DNA from: Geosiphon pyriformis
Taxonomy: Eukaryota; Glomeromycota; Glomeromycetes; Archaeosporales; Geosiphonaceae
DNA: 64,000 nucleotides
NCBI GenBank assembly: GCA_016748015.1
Contig: JAAOMT010000151.1
Span: 186,001 to 250,000 of the forward strand
Direction: 5' to 3'
Position 1 is the first letter of the stretch. Each line of letters begins with the position of its first letter. The notes under the pieces were generated by a model. It had not been told where the DNA came from and made no database searches. It worked only from the letters and a program-made list of their open reading frames with translations. The translations under genes were made by a program, and so were the position numbers. Positions 34,626 to 47,480 of the stretch are shown in pieces.

Positions 34626-36444
34626 ATGAGTGGTACTGATGCTAAAAAAAGGTCGTCCAGAGTTCCAACTTCTGGTTCAGTTAGTAGTAATTCAAGTCAT
34701 AAGGTCAAGAAACCTTCTGGTGGTGCTAAGCTATCAAGTAATGATGTGGCTCTCAAAGATAATAGATCTGGTTAAGTGGTTGGACAGTTTAATAGCATGA
34801 ATACTGATGGGAAGACTTCTGAAGGTGAAGGAGTATCCAATTCCAAGATAAATACACTCCAAGCCAAGCATTTCAATAATGGTGTGATTGTTGGCTCCCT
34901 CCTCGGCTCTATTAATTTCGACATAGAAGAGGAAGAGAAGGTTTCTTTTCTCCTCCATAAGTCTTTTTCTTTGGATAAGATGTGGATTGATCCCAAAATC
35001 ATTAAAACTCAGATGGAAGTGGCTGTAAAAAAATCTTTTGCTTTGGACATCAATCTTTCGGCTGTGGAAGGGAAATCGGCAATGGCCAAAACTTATGTCA
35101 TAAGAAAATTATTTTTAAGAATCAATAGTTTTGGGGGGGCCACTACCCCTTTAAAATTTGAAATCGATGTTTACATTTAAGGAGAGCATGAGGAAAGCTG
35201 TATCATTGGCCGAAAAAGAGGAAATTGTCATAACCAATGATGTGAGGAAACAAGAGCTTCATTCAGATCAGGCTGTGGTGATCAAAGAAATTCCCATAGA
35301 TATGCCAAAAGAAATGATCGTCGTCACAGTTTCTGAGTTTGGGCAAATTAAGTCGATCAAAATCCAGTTGGTTGGTATGTAGTAGAAAACTGTGGTAGAA
35401 TTCGCCAATTCAGATCAGGCTGTGCAATTAGCTTTAAGATAGTCGTTCTTGATTGGAAAAAATTTGGTTCGTGTGGCCATAACCGTGGAAGATCACAATA
35501 CATGGGCTTCCAGAGATTGGTTTAGAGTGCTGTTGTTTACTTTACCAGTGGGAACAACTGCATATGACTTTGGCAATCTTTTGGAAAAGACCAGTGGAAA
35601 AACTTGCATCATCAATTATTTATTGGAAAATGGCAATAGATTTCATTGTGCTGTGGTTGGTTTTAAATCTAATGAAGGGTTGGATTCTGTTTTTCTTACT
35701 GAGCCTATTTTCGGTGGGATGTGTCTCTTATGGACTAGGTTGGATTTAGTTTGGTGTGGGAAGTGTGAGCATATTGGCCATTCTATTCTGGAGTGTGATG
35801 CATTGGTTGAGTCATCTTCTGGCCTCCCAAATATGTTTAAGAAGTCTGTTTCTGGTTTTGATCATCTCCAGTTAGCCAGATTGTATGCGAAAAAAAATGT
35901 TCCTATTTCTCGCTCTGCTGCATTTGGTGGAAAATCGTGGGCCCAGGTGGTGTTTCTTGCCTCCCCTTTTGGTGGCTCTTCTTCTGGTTCTGGTTTGCTC
36001 TTTAGTGGTAAGCCTCTCTCTTTTGGTTTTTCTGGCCCTCAGGTCAATGGTTTGGGTGATCATTTGGCAGTTCTAGAGCATTCTTTGGAAATTCTTTCAG
36101 ATCAAGTGTCTGTTATTCTTAAAAAATTGAGTTTTGTTGATCTGGTGCCTTTGGCGTCCACTTCTCGTGCTCCTCCTGTGGCTGGTTCAGTGTTTTTGGC
36201 TCTGGTTGTGGGTTTGAATATGGCTCTAGATGATGTATTGGCTCCGTCCATCCCCTTTCTGTCTAGTTATAATAAATCTGCTACTGGTCTTAGTTCGAGT
36301 GGTTCTAGAGTGCTTACCTCCAAGGTGGGTGGTTTGGAGTTCAAATTGTCTGCTCTGGAGGCTTCATTCGGTTCTATCCTGGCAAGGCTGGATCTCTTGT
36401 GTTCTGATTTGGGCTTGTTCTTCCCTTTTCATTCCAATGAGTGA
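34626..36444 (+). pseudogene. LINE-B ORF1: RRM-like and zinc-knuckle nucleic-acid chaperone, broken
   Basis: The reading starts MSGTDAKKRSSRVPTSGS. It has a Ser/Lys-rich basic N-terminus, a central region FDIEEEEKVSFLLHKSFSLD, and an RRM-like fold with VVIKEIPIDMPKEMIVVTVS. A CCHC zinc knuckle CGKCEHIGHSILECD sits near 35,770. The C-terminal half is Ser/Gly/Leu-rich with a heptad-like segment (LEHSLEILSDQVSVILKKL). Interruptions: TAA at 34,773 where Gln would fit, a frameshift near 35,160, tandem TAG codons at about 35,380 where Trp-Gln would fit, and a TAG near 35,440. ORF1 proteins coat the element RNA. The end overlaps the ORF2 ATG by seven bases. Confidence 0.85.
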
Positions 36445-39400
36445 GCTGGTTTGGAAATTCACTATGTGTAATATATGGAGTCTCAGTGTTCCTGCTAAGC
36501 AAGTGGATGTTCTCCATTAGCACATAAATTCTGGCTCTATGGTCTCCTTTTTAACTGAGACGAAATTGAGATCCTCTGTTGGTCCATGGATTAAGGATAA
36601 ATATGAAGGTGTCCGTATCTTTACTTCTGGGTTGGACATTGGTTTTCTTGGTACTGGTGTTGCCATTATCATGAACAATTTTTTGGCTCATCATGTCTCT
36701 AAGGTTGAGGAAGTTCCTGGCTGTGTTGTTGCTGTGTGGCTTCTGTTCAAGAATAAACTTTCAGTTTCTGTTATTGGATTGTATGCTGGTGCTTCCACTG
36801 GTGTTTGTTTTGGTCAGGCTTCTGAGATAAATTCTCTCATTGCTAAGGCTGTTAACTCCAACATCTTTGTTGTTTTGGGTGGGAACTTCAATAAAAATGG
36901 GTCTGGAAGGAGTGTGAACTTCAGGTTCTGCTCGAGTTTGGGTTTGATTAATTCATTTTCTGGTTATTTTTTGGTTGGGGCTACTACATGGGGTAATTCT
37001 AGGGGAGTCAAAAGGACAATTGATTTCATTTTTGTTAGTGAGAATTTGGTTTCTGCTGTGGCTGGCCATAAGATTGGCCCAGTTTTAGACTTTTTCAACA
37101 CCGATCACAATACTGTTATGGTCTCTGTTGGTTTGGAAGGGTTTTTGAATGTCCATTTGAATAGCTTGCGCAAGCAGGCTAACAAAAATTGCTGGAAGTT
37201 TAATATCAAGGATACGGATGTTACTGGGTGGTCTTGTTTCAAGGACTGCTCCTCTGTTAAGGTTTTGGGCATAAAGGATAATTTTCTTGCCACTGCTGCT
37301 AAGCAAGATCTGGATGCTATGTGGTTTCTACTGGAAAAGATGTTGGTAGATTCTGCGGATGAAACCTTTTCTCGGTGTTGGTTCAGTGAATTTCAGTGTT
37401 TGAAAAATAAACAATCCTCTAGGTTTATGGGCTTGGAGTTGCTAATTGTCAAAATTGTCAAGAAATTTGGCTCGGCTAATGTCTTTGGTTTTGATTGTCT
37501 TGTGAAGAAATGGTCTACATTGGATGCTACCAAGGCTCTCGTGTTGATGGATATGATTCAATCGGGTCAGAAGAAGGATGCTGTTCTTAAATTCTTGTCG
37601 GTTATCAAAAAAGAGTACAGAAAGTCCAAGTTGTATGAATCGAACTTGGCACAAGAGGCTTCTATCAGGGAAGCTATTGAAAAGCGCATGAGGAAGTTTT
37701 GTTCTAACAAGGGTAGCATGATTAGGAGTGTCTTGAATCAGCCCTTTCGAAAGGTTGTGTTGGATCATTTAGTCATTAACAATAAGCTTATTTTGGAGCC
37801 TGAGGAGATAAAATTGAAAGTTGACATTATTATGGAGGATTGGATGAGAAAGCAGATAGTGCCTTCGATGCTGCCTGATCTCTGGGCCCATTAGTATGCC
37901 TCTTTGGCTCATGTTAAGAACAATGCTTTTTCTGGTGTTATGAGTGCTATCACTTTGGATGAATTGCTTTTGGTTGTTGGTGGTTTGCCTGATGGCAAGG
38001 CTGCTGGTTTGTCTGGCATTTCTAACAAACTTTGGAAATAGGGTGATAAGGAAGTATTGGGGTGTCTCTTGATCCTGTTGAATTTGTGTCTGTCTGTTGG
38101 TTCAGTACCTGCTTTATGGAAGAGGGCCTGGGTCTCAATAATTCCAAAGCCTTATGATTGGGATGGAGTTCTAACAAACACTTGCCCCATCGCTTTATTA
38201 GAGACAGCCAGAAAGATTCTCTCTAAGATTCTTTTAGATAGAATTTTTTTTGCATGCAATAGGTTTGGCGTTCTCCATGGTGACAATTTCTCAGTGTTAA
38301 AGGGTATGTCTACACAATCTCCTGTGTTTGCTGTTGGATCAGTGGTTGAGAATGCTCTTGAGAAAAATAGGGAACTTTGGTTAGTTTTACAGGATATGTG
38401 CAAGGCATACGATTCTGTTGGTTGGCACCACTTAAGGGCTAGTCTGCGGCATATCAAGATTTATTGACTTTTTTGGTAGCATTCATGAGGACAGAGTTAA
38501 TAGGGTGATGACTGATTTTGGTCTTTCAAATGGCTATAGGGTACATGATGGCCTTGATTAGGGTGAAGTTTTCTCACCTCTTCTTTGGAGAATCTTTTAT
38601 GACCCACTCTTGTGTGAAGTTAAAAGGCATGAACATTTGTGTGGTTATCATATTGATACTAAGTTTGTGGCAAAGACTAGCAGAATTGAGAATAGTGGTG
38701 GGATGTCTTCATTCTTTGCTGCTGGTACTTTTGTGGATGATACAATTTGGGTTGGAGATTGTCAAGCTTCCATGCAGTATGCTTTAAATATTACTAGTGA
38801 GTTTTTTTATATCAATGATATTTCCATAAACAATGAGAAAACGGTGGCTATACCTATTAATTAGGGTGTTAAGATTGCTGTATTGAGTATAAGTGGTCGA
38901 CCAATTTCTATTGTCAGGAAGGGCAAAGCTCACAGATATTTGAAAATTTTTCTGTCGACTGAAGGGTTGTCTAAACTGAGTTTGGCCAAGGCTTACTCAG
39001 ATGTTCATTTCTTTGTTAACAGGGTGCTCAGAAAGGTGATCACAGATAAGCAGTTTTCATATTTGGTGTTGGCTGTTTTACAGCCTATTGTTAGTTATCG
39101 TATTCAGTTTAGTTTTGTTTCATCTGGTATTTGCCGCAAGTGGGATGTTTTAGTTAGGAAGGGCTTCAGATCTAAGGCACGTCTACCTTGTGATTTTCCT
39201 GATGCTGCTCTGCATTATCCTTCTCTGTATGGTCTGAAATCCTTTGAGCAGGTGCAATCTGAAGGAAAGATGGCTTCTTTGGTCTCGTTTGCTAATGCAT
39301 CTGGTATTCTTGGATGCTTGTTTGAGCATAGGGTTTTGGATTTACAGGTTCTGAGTTGGGCTCCTTTGAATCCGTTGCAATACTCTGTCAAGTTGCATGT

Positions 39401-41107
39401 TAGTCTGGTAAACAATTTTTTAGCAGGTGTGGTGAAGATTTTTATGAATATTGATCTTTCTTTGGTGAACAACCTTCCCAATGCTTTCTGTCATCCTGGT
39501 CACTTTCCAATGCCTTCGATCCTTGGGAAATCTTTATACTTCGATTCTGTTCGTTTTTTTAAGCATTTTGGTGTTGCTTTCAGTGATTGGCTTTTCGATA
39601 AAAAGGAGTTGTTGTTGGATTGGAAGACATTTTGTCATTGGAAGCGTTTGGATCCATGGGGTTCTGTACCTCTTTGGTTCACGGTTGCTTCTAAGTACTT
39701 TTTAGATCAGGGTCTTTTTTTTTCTCGTCCGCCTGTTGTCATTCGATCTGGTGGTGTGAACATTTTGGAGTCTGATGTGTTCTCCTCTATGCAGGATGGT
39801 TTACATAAGGTTTGGTCTGGCTGTTTTGAGACATATATGGATGGGTCTTTGAAAGGGGCTGGATCTGCTGATGTGTCAAGTGGTGCTATTGCGTATTTCC
39901 CAGCTCTGGGATTGGGTGTTGGAATCAAAGTTTGTGGCCTATTGTCCTTCACTATGGCGGAGTTGCAGGCTGTTGCTCTGGCTTTGGAATGTGTTCCCTC
40001 ATCTAGTTCTGTGGTATTGTATCTTGACAACCAAGCTGCTATTGATGCATGTGTTTCTGAGATGTTGCTTAAGGTACCAGTTGCTGCTGGGTCGAAAGGA
40101 GACATGTTTTCAACTTGATTAGGGATAAGGATCTTAGGGTGAGTTGGGTCAAAGTCAAAGGTCATGCTGGTGTCTTTGGCAATGTGGAAGCTGATAGATT
40201 TGCTGGTAAGGCTGCCTGCTCCTCTTTTGTTTTGCCAATGAGAATACAGGAGTGTTTTTTGGTGGCTGATGACACAGTGGTTTTGGGCAATGTCTGCCAC
40301 TTTGTCAGAGATGTGTTTAGGTCTATTTGTCGTGCTCATTAGGAGGCTGGTCTTAGTTGGGATGTGGTTTCAGCTGACATGTTAGGAGATTTTGATTGGG
40401 CTGCTTCTGCAAAGGTCTGGCACCCTGACTCTCACATGCTTGCTGGGTTTACTAGCCGCAAGTTGGCAAATCTTCGTACATATTTGATGAAGGCATTACA
40501 TAAGAGGTTGCCGGTGGCTGTTAGAAAGAGGCTGTATAACAAATGTTACCCAGGTGTTCAGTGTTTGTTGTGTGGTGAAGTGGAGCTGCCTGACCATGTT
40601 TTCACTTATTTACAGGATGTTCATATCCAGGGAGAGATTTTGCTAGAGGCTTCCGCATGGTGGGTTTTTTTGGTTGGTGTTTATGACCTGTTTGCTTCCT
40701 CTGTTCTTCAGGTCCTTGATTCTTGTCATTCAGATATTGGCAGATATTCGGTTTTATGTAAAGATTTTGTGTTGAAGGTTTGGTGTATGGAGGCGGCAGG
40801 TGTTTTCGATGATGTTAAGGAGACTTCCCGTGTTGTGATTGACTTTGTAAGGTTTTTGACTAAGTTGCACCAATCTAGGGTTTGGTTGGTTAGATCTAAG
40901 TTTAGGGCAGACATGGAAAGGGCTGGCTTAGTTGGTGATGATGGCTTGGTGTCAAGTCTGTCCCATTGTGTGTCTTCTGTGCTTTCTGATGGTATGGTAA
41001 GAATGCTTGGCATTGCTGAGTTTTTTGCTATCAGTTTTGGCCATCTTAGGCCTTGCCTTTTCTTTTTGGGTCTGGATGGTGGACCTTATGTTAATATTAG
41101 TGTGTAG
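36438..41107 (+). pseudogene. LINE-B ORF2: endonuclease, RT, RNase H, broken
   Basis: The order is APE-type endonuclease (FLTETKLRS, GGNFNKNGSG, RTIDFIFVSENLV, NTDHNTV), a connecting region, the reverse transcriptase (LPDGKAAGLSGISNKLW; SIIPKPYDWDGVLTNTCPIA; LVLQDMCKAYDSVGWHHL; catalytic FVDDTIWVG at about 38,735), RNase H (YMDGSLKGAG, MAELQAVALALE, LYLDNQAAIDACVS, GHAGVFGNVEAD; about 39,830-40,200), and the finger CLLCGEVELPDHVFTY, whose last Cys is lost. Interruptions: TAG before 36,539 (Trp expected), TAG at 37,892 (Gln), TAG at 38,039, a frameshift near 38,460, TAG in GLD-stop-GEVF (Gln in LINE-A), TAG near 38,862, a frameshift near 40,090 and TAG at 40,340. The endonuclease metal-site D is N in GGNFN. 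Confidence 0.9.
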
Positions 41108-41245
41108 TGTTGCCTAGATTGGCCTGAGTGGCTAGTCACATGTTGTCAATGCGTAAATTGTGTTTAGTTTGGACCACTTAGTTTGGCTCTATGTACTAGA
41201 TAGTGGTTGGACTTCACTCATTAAATGCTTAATAATAATAAAAAA

Positions 41246-41438
41246 TTTGTTTTTAAAAATAATATTAAGTAATTTATATAAAGTTTGCTTTTTAAGTTTT
41301 TTGGAATATTATTACTTTTGTTAATATTATTTTGTAAAATATGATTAAAAGTATTTTAATTTTTAATATTAAAAATGTTTTTAGTGATTTGTTAAAATTT
41401 TTTAAATTGTTTTAAAATTTATTAATATTTAATAATAT
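41246..41438. other. AT-rich spacer between LINE-B and Gypsy-A
   Basis: Short AT-rich host or relict sequence. It ends in ATAT at 41,435-41,438, which matches the ATAT after Gypsy-A at 59,026-59,029. Confidence 0.5.
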
Positions 41439-42147
41439 TGTTATAGTTGAAACCTATATTTCTTATTAATTATCATATGTATTAGTCACTAATGTTATAT
41501 AATTAGCCATTCTATTTTTAGAAAGTAATCATTGACCTGATCAATAATTTAATTATTGACTTGATTATTGACCTAGTTGTTAATCTGATCATTGACCACT
41601 TTTAATAGCTATATAAGTGATAAATCTCTTAGCTATAGAAATACATGTTAAAAAACAAAACATATCAGAAATCAAGGAAATTAAATAAATAAAATAACAA
41701 CTTTCATCTCAATTATTCTCTTATCACTAATTTTTTTTTCTCTATCTTCAAGTATTTAAACATCTTGGGATAAAAGATTACTTGTTGGTTATTCCTTACC
41801 CTTTTCTTGAAATGTGTAATTACATTATTTAAAAATTATTGAATAAAATGTAACTGAAGAGTATATCTAATATCTGATATTAAATTCTAAAAGTGTCAAT
41901 ATGAAGCATAAAATTATACCAGTATGTGATCATTTGTTAACAGTATGAACTATCTCTCTATCTTTAGATTCTCTGGTTATCTTTTGAAAAGTATAGTGAC
42001 TGAGATATTTTATAAGACTGATCTCACACATTAAATTCATACTTATTCAATTTGCTCTTTGAAGTTGAATTTCCTTTAATTTCTTTTATTACTCTACAAT
42101 CCTGTTCTCTTTTGCTATCTGTTAATTTGTTATTCCAACCCATAACA
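41439..42147 (+). repeat. Gypsy-A 5' LTR
   Basis: 709 bases, TGTTAT...ATAACA. It is colinear with 48,477-48,835 plus 58,694-59,025. It contains the tandem phrase ATTGACCTGATCAAT with several ATTGACC-like repeats at about 41,530-41,600. The two LTRs differ at many sites, mostly transitions and small indels. Confidence 0.92.
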
Positions 42148-42153
42148 TAAAAG

Positions 42154-42170
42154 TGGTGCTCCCTGTGAGG
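42154..42170 (+). other. putative primer-binding site of Gypsy-A
   Basis: TGGTGCTCCCTGTGAGG lies six bases after the 5' LTR. It starts TGG, as expected for the complement of a tRNA CCA end. The tRNA is not identified. Gypsy-B uses a related TGGTGCTCTC start. Confidence 0.6.
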
Positions 42171-42199
42171 TTGTTAAAATCTACTTTGTTTTCTATTAT

Positions 42200-43740
42200 A
42201 TGAGTGATTATTCATATTTGCCACAACAATTAGAAAAATACTTTAAAGCACACAACAAAAATGATCTAAAATTTATTGAACTTAATTTTTTGTTCTTTTG
42301 CTTAATTTGCTTTTTCATCAAAAAACAATCTAGTAGACAATTCCAAAACTTTTGGAATTGGTTTCTGAATAAGCATTCAGCTAAAATCTACACAGTTTAT
42401 GCAATTTATTACTTTGACCAAGCTTATTTTGAAGACAACTTTGAAGAAAAAAACAACAGTATCAATCAGCTTTTATACTCCACAACTTTTGAACAACAAC
42501 TCCCTGATTCTGAATACCTAAATCACCAAATTCACATTAGGATTGCTATCTATCAGCTAGCTGAAACACTTTTTGAAACAGAAAAAAAAAACTATCAAAC
42601 TACTTCTGTTTTTAATTTCTTTTTAAGTGAATTAGAACATTTTACACAAACAGCTATTTCTGAATCAATGACTAATAACTGCATGCAACAAAACATTCTG
42701 ATTACCCTTCAGGGCTTACAAACTGCTTTAAGACAAAGAAATAACACATCACTATCTTTATTCAGAAGTGATATACAAGACCCAATTTAATGATTGGATG
42801 ACTTTGAAAGAGCTGCCACAGCCAACCAATATGATAATAAATACAAGTTCCAAATTATTGGTGGCTACCTCTAAGGCTCTTCTGCTGCTTGGTTTTCACA
42901 AGAAACTAATGTTGGTGCTCACTAAAAAATTATTAGATAAACATCAACAAATGCTAAAGAAGAAAATATCTTTCTCACAACCCAGTTTGAAACTAAATTT
43001 AGAACTCCTATTTTGATATCCAAATAGTACATAAAATTAGAAAAAAGAACCCAAGGTCCTGGTGAAGTTGTAACTGAGTATACCAAAGCAATCAGAAAAT
43101 TAATCAAGCAAATAGACTCTAAAAAAAACTGAACAAAAGAGCAAAAGATTCATTCCTTTACAAAAAAATTGAGAACTGATCTTTTCTATGCTTTTTGGTC
43201 TCTCTTGGCACTGAAAAACAATCCCACAATAGATATGGTCATTAAACTTGTCTAGAAAATAGAAGACAATCAAAAAATGCACTAAAATCTATTCTTTTGG
43301 TTTTTGCTTTTGCTTTTGTTATGGCTCCTGCTTCCCAAATGGCCGCTACTTCTTTTGCTATCTAAACTCAAAACTCAAATAAACAGTTAATAGATAGACT
43401 TACAGCTAATTTTGCCTGGTTACTGAAACTCTTAGTCTAAGCAGTTAGAGAGAATCAACAATCTCAAAGACCCAGATTTGAATCCCGTTTTAATCAAACC
43501 CAGCAATCCCCTTATCAAAGACAACAAAATTGTGGCCCACTTGTGTGTTATCACTGTAGATTAACTAGATATTTTTCCAAAGATTGCAACAATTTTTCTC
43601 TGCCTTCTTCAGCTCTCAGAAAAAATGACAATCATAACAACAGAACCATCAACAACAATGTTCCCAACCAAAGACCCAATCATGCCAACATCAATTTCTT
43701 TGAAAAAAATCTCTTAATTAAAGCTACTGTTTATTAGTCT
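42200..43740 (+). pseudogene. Gypsy-A gag, broken
   Basis: The first frame (42,200-42,790, 196 codons) begins MSDYSYLPQQLEKYF and is helical, with aromatic clusters. A shift of frame at about 42,780 leads into a typical retrotransposon Gag core (DWMTLKE / ERAATANQYDNKYKFQIIGG, then SAAWFSQETN). 43,060-43,280 continues with GPGEVVTEYTKAIRKLIKQI. A degenerate zinc knuckle CYHCRLTRYFSKDC at 43,543 has Tyr in place of the expected His. Several stops and frameshifts mean there is no single product. Confidence 0.8.
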
Positions 43741-43745
43741 TTAAA

Positions 43746-44593
43746 TTGGTAAGCACATCTCCAAAGGATAAGAGTACAAGCCAACCAGAAGAAAACCTCT
43801 TTTATGCTTTTAATCTAACTGATGATAACTATAACATAAATAAACTAGCAATTAACACCTCTAAATCAACAAAAAAAAAGAAGAAAGCCAAGATTAATTT
43901 CGTTCTGAACCCAAACAAAGCATCCAAATTAACTGTTAATAACAATAAGCCATCAAAGGCTAAAGTTTTTAAAAATTCTTTAAAGTTAGAATTCCTAGAA
44001 ATAGTACAAAAATCTGGTCCCTATTCTGTTGTTAAAAATCTTATGGAAATCTCAGCACACATTACATTTGGCCAACTAATGACCCATTTACAGTTTAGAA
44101 AAAATCTTCACAAATTATTGATACCAAAAAAGAAAACACCAAAGACTAACAAATACTCTTACCAAGCTGAACTTGCTGATAACAGCAATATTACTCCTCT
44201 GATTTGTAAAGCCCAAGTGGCTGGTTACTTCATTAATCTAATCCTAGACAGTAGATTATCTGTTAATGTAATTGCCAAACACTTTTTTGAAGCAATTGGC
44301 AGAAAAATTGATGAATCTTTCACTCAACCAATGACCAATGTACATGGTGACAAAAAAAAAATCTGGGCATAGCCAAAACTGTTCTTGTTTGTATTAATAG
44401 TATCAGCATTGAAACTGACATGAAGGTATTTGAACCCAAGGAATACACAATAATTGTTAACAATGAATGGCTTAAGAAAGTGAAAGCCTTTCTTGACTAT
44501 GAACTTTGTGAACTGAACATCAGATATAGTAAAAAGCCCATTGTGGTTAAGTGTTATCATTGGACAACCTCTTCAGTAACCAAGCAAAACTAA
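43746..44593 (+). pseudogene. Gypsy-A protease region, broken
   Basis: An open stretch of 208 codons with a basic Lys-rich linker ends in a retropepsin-like motif LILDSRLSVNVIAKHFFEAI, where the DSG triad reads DSR. Downstream, after a frameshift at about 44,365, EYTIIVNNEWLKKVKAFLDY corresponds to the second protease half. By this reading the enzyme would be inactive. Confidence 0.75.
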
Positions 44594-45180
44594 GAAGAAG
44601 AACAATCAGATAAATCAGATGATGATAAGAGCAATAAAAAAGAAGATCAAAAAGAACAAAAAAAAACTGCTGAACTTATTTATACTATCTTTACCAACAA
44701 TGGCAAGCCACTGAACAATATTAAAGCTGACAAAGAAGGAATTATGATAAATAGCAAGCTGATCTGCTGGTCCTACTATGATATTCTTAAAAGAACCTTT
44801 GATAAAAAATCTGGCAAGAAAGCAAAATACAGTTATTGGTGGCATGGTTTTTGTGCCAGATTCTGATACAATAAACTTTTGTATTCTCTTAGTGATAAAT
44901 CCAAGTTTTGTTTGATCTATTACAAAGATTATAAGCCAATTAGTTTGATACTCAGAAAAAACTAAAAGAAGTACAGAAGTCTTTTGAGAATAAACCACCT
45001 AAATTCCAATTATTAGTTGTAAAACAAAGAGAATCTTCTCCTGAAGAAAAAAAAGTGAACATTGAAAATTTATTGGCTAGAAATAGCCCAGTTATCTTAA
45101 AAGAAAGTGATACCTCTGGACAAATCCATGTGATACAACACACTATTACCACAAAAGAAACTCATCCCATCTATTTGAAG
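44594..45180 (+). pseudogene. Gypsy-A linker between protease and RT
   Basis: After a TAA at 44,591 the frame is highly charged (EEEQSDKSDDDKSNKKEDQK), followed by ELIYTIFTNNGKPLNNIKAD and YSYWWHGFCARF. I do not recognise a domain. It occupies the position where Gypsy-B carries its Cys-rich domain and dUTPase, but it does not resemble them. Confidence 0.5.
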
Positions 45181-46430
45181 CCTTATCAATCCAATTGACA
45201 CAATGATAAATTCATTAAAAAAAAGATAAACTGGATGAAAGATCTTGAATTCATACAAAAAACCAAGAGTAAATGGGCTTTTCCAGTTGTAGTAGTATCC
45301 AAAAAAGATAGAACCCTATGCTTCTGTGTTAACTATCACTAATTAAATGTTATTACTATAAGAAACATGTACCCCTTCCCAAAATTGATGTAATACTAGA
45401 TAAATTCAATAGTGCTGCTTTTTTTTCAACCATTAATTTAACTGCTGGATTTTGGCAAGTAGAGATGGATCTAGAAAGCAGAAAAAAAACTGTTTTTATT
45501 ACTAAGTATAACACCTATAAATTTACAGTCATGCTTTTTGGTCTTACCAATGCCCTTCCCATTTTTCAATGTCTAATGGACAAAGTGTTTAAATTAGTAA
45601 AAGAAAACTTTGTTCTGGTTTACTTGGACAACATAATGGTATACTCAAAAATCTGGGATAAATATCTTAAATACTTGCAAAAGGTTTTTGATCTTCTTAG
45701 AAATGCTAGTCTTAAGATAAATCTAATCAAATCTTTCTTTGGATGTCAATCTACTCAGTTTTTTGGTTATCTTATTATAAAAGATGGAATTTTCCCTGAT
45801 CCAGCTAAAATTAAAAAAATTCAAAACATTAAACAATCAATAAATGTTCTTGAACTATGCTCTTTTCTTGGTTTGGCTTTTTACTATTGCAAATTTATTA
45901 AGGATTTCTTCAAAATCGCCTTTTCTCTCAATTAACTACTCAGGAAAAATGTCAATTATCATTGGGGCACTTATCAACAAAAAGCTTTTGAAATTCTAAA
46001 GGAAAAACTTGTTATTGAACCAATTCTTAAGCAACCTAATCTGGACCAATCTTTTATCCTCTATACTAACACATCTGGCTATGGACTTGGTACTGTTTTC
46101 TCACAAAAAGATAAAAATAGCAGGAAACATGCTATAACATATGCCAGTAAATCTCTCACACCAGCAGAAAAAAACTACTCAGTAACTGAACAAAAATGTT
46201 TAGCAGTAGTTTAGGCTACTAGTTACTGGAACCAATATCTTCTTGATGTAAAATTCTTAGTAATAACAGATCATCAAGTCTTGGTTTGACTGTGCAATAA
46301 AAAGAAGCTAGAACATAAACAAATAACTTACTGGATACTTCACTTGGATAAATTCGACTATAATATTCAATACTGCAAAGAAGCAAATCATCAAAACACT
46401 AATACTCTCTTTAGATTTACCATCTAGTGA
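45180..46430 (+). pseudogene. Gypsy-A reverse transcriptase and RNase H, broken
   Basis: RT motifs: KTKSKWAFPVVVVSKK at about 45,270; the palm FTVMLFGLTNALPIFQCLMD; and active site LVYLDNIMVYS at about 45,620, where the usual YLDD is YLDN. The connection GFLGLAFYY equivalent reads SFLGLAFYYCKFIKDF. RNase H begins ILYTNTSGYGLGTVFSQKD (first Asp replaced by Asn) with YASKSLTPAEKNYSVTEQKC. Stops at about 45,340, 45,935, 46,212 and 46,288. Several catalytic positions are substituted, so no activity is expected. Confidence 0.88.
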
Positions 46431-46582
46431 CAGTACAAACTTTTCAAACCAATCCATCTTAATTATTAGTAACTCCTCTTTTGACAAACATGATAATGGA
46501 CTTGGACAATTACTCTGTCTTAATAGAATTTTTGGGTAAAGGACAATACCCACCAAAATACACTTAACAACAAAGAGAACAT

Positions 46583-47480
46583 TTGCACAAACAATCAAAT
46601 TTCTATTTGATCTGCCAAAACCAATTATATAAAAGAAACAAAAAAAATTCTGACTGCTCCCAAAGAGTCATCAGATTTGAAAAAAAAAAAATTGTAATAT
46701 ACAACATACATACTGACCCATTAGCTAGACATTTTGGAAAAACAAAAACAATTCAGAAAACTTTAGCTTACTATTATTGGCCTATCTTAGGAAAAAACAT
46801 TGCTAAATACATCAAAACCTGTGACATTTGTCAAAGAAGAGGCAAAGCCAATTGCAAAAAAAATATCCATCCAATCTCTGTGAGTCAACCATTTGACAGA
46901 ATTGGTATAGATGTTGTTGGATCTTTAACAATAATTTCTGATAGTAACAGATATATTATCACAGCTACCAACTATCTTATAAAGTGGGTAGAAGCAAGAG
47001 TTATTTCAGACTAAACAGTAGTCTCAATAGCCAATTTTATTTATAAAAATATTATCTGCTGTCATGGCTGCTCCAAAGAACTTTTATCTAATAGAAGAAG
47101 AGCTTTTCTTAATACACTGGTTGAAGAACTTTGTAGAAAAATGGGAATATGTCATAAACTTTCTTCTTTTTACTACCCTTAAACAAATGACTTAGTAGAA
47201 CATTTCAATAAAACACTATATAAAACTCTAGCCAAAACCAGTGAAGAAACAAACTTATAGAACAAAGTACTGCCTTCAGCTTTGTTTGCTTATAGAACTG
47301 TGAATCATAACATAACAAGTTATGAATTTTTTAATTTGCTCTATGGATACATAGCAATACTACCAATAGAAACTAACATTGAGACAATATTCTTTGAAAA
47401 AATCACAATAAGAAATTACAAAGACATTTTGCAAAAAAGACTTGGTACTATTCTTGACTCTTTAGTAGAAGCATGAATAA
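46583..47480 (+). pseudogene. Gypsy-A integrase, broken
   Basis: The zinc-binding HHCC domain is HTDPLARHFGKTKTIQ then CDICQRR. The catalytic core starts FDRIGIDVVGSL (Asp present) and continues TNYLIKWVEARVIS, where the usual TDYLTKW Asp is Asn. The third acidic region is LVEHFNKTLYKTLAKT at about 47,195, and 47,282-47,476 has LFAYRTVNHNITSYEFF. Stops occur at 47,012, 47,178 and 47,258. Confidence 0.85.

Larger units (their letters stand above)
33960..41245 (+). mobile_element. LINE-B, near full-length non-LTR retrotransposon (inactive)
   Basis: Leader, ORF1 (34,626-36,444), overlapping ORF2 (36,438-41,107) and a 3' tail of about 140 bases. The tail contains GTTGGACTTCACTCATTAAA and ends in a TAATAATAATAAAA run instead of a plain poly(A). 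It is colinear with LINE-A and about the same family, judging by shared protein phrases throughout ORF2. It lies immediately downstream of the glycosyltransferase gene. Multiple nonsense and frameshift changes show it is dead. Confidence 0.9.

Noticed and set aside
39707-40339. 210-codon frame antisense to LINE-B ORF2
   Set aside because: Lies exactly opposite the RNase H region and has no domain; a by-product of codon use on the coding strand.
44594-45180. A dUTPase in Gypsy-A at the equivalent place
   Set aside because: The segment lacks all five motifs and looks like an unrelated charged linker.
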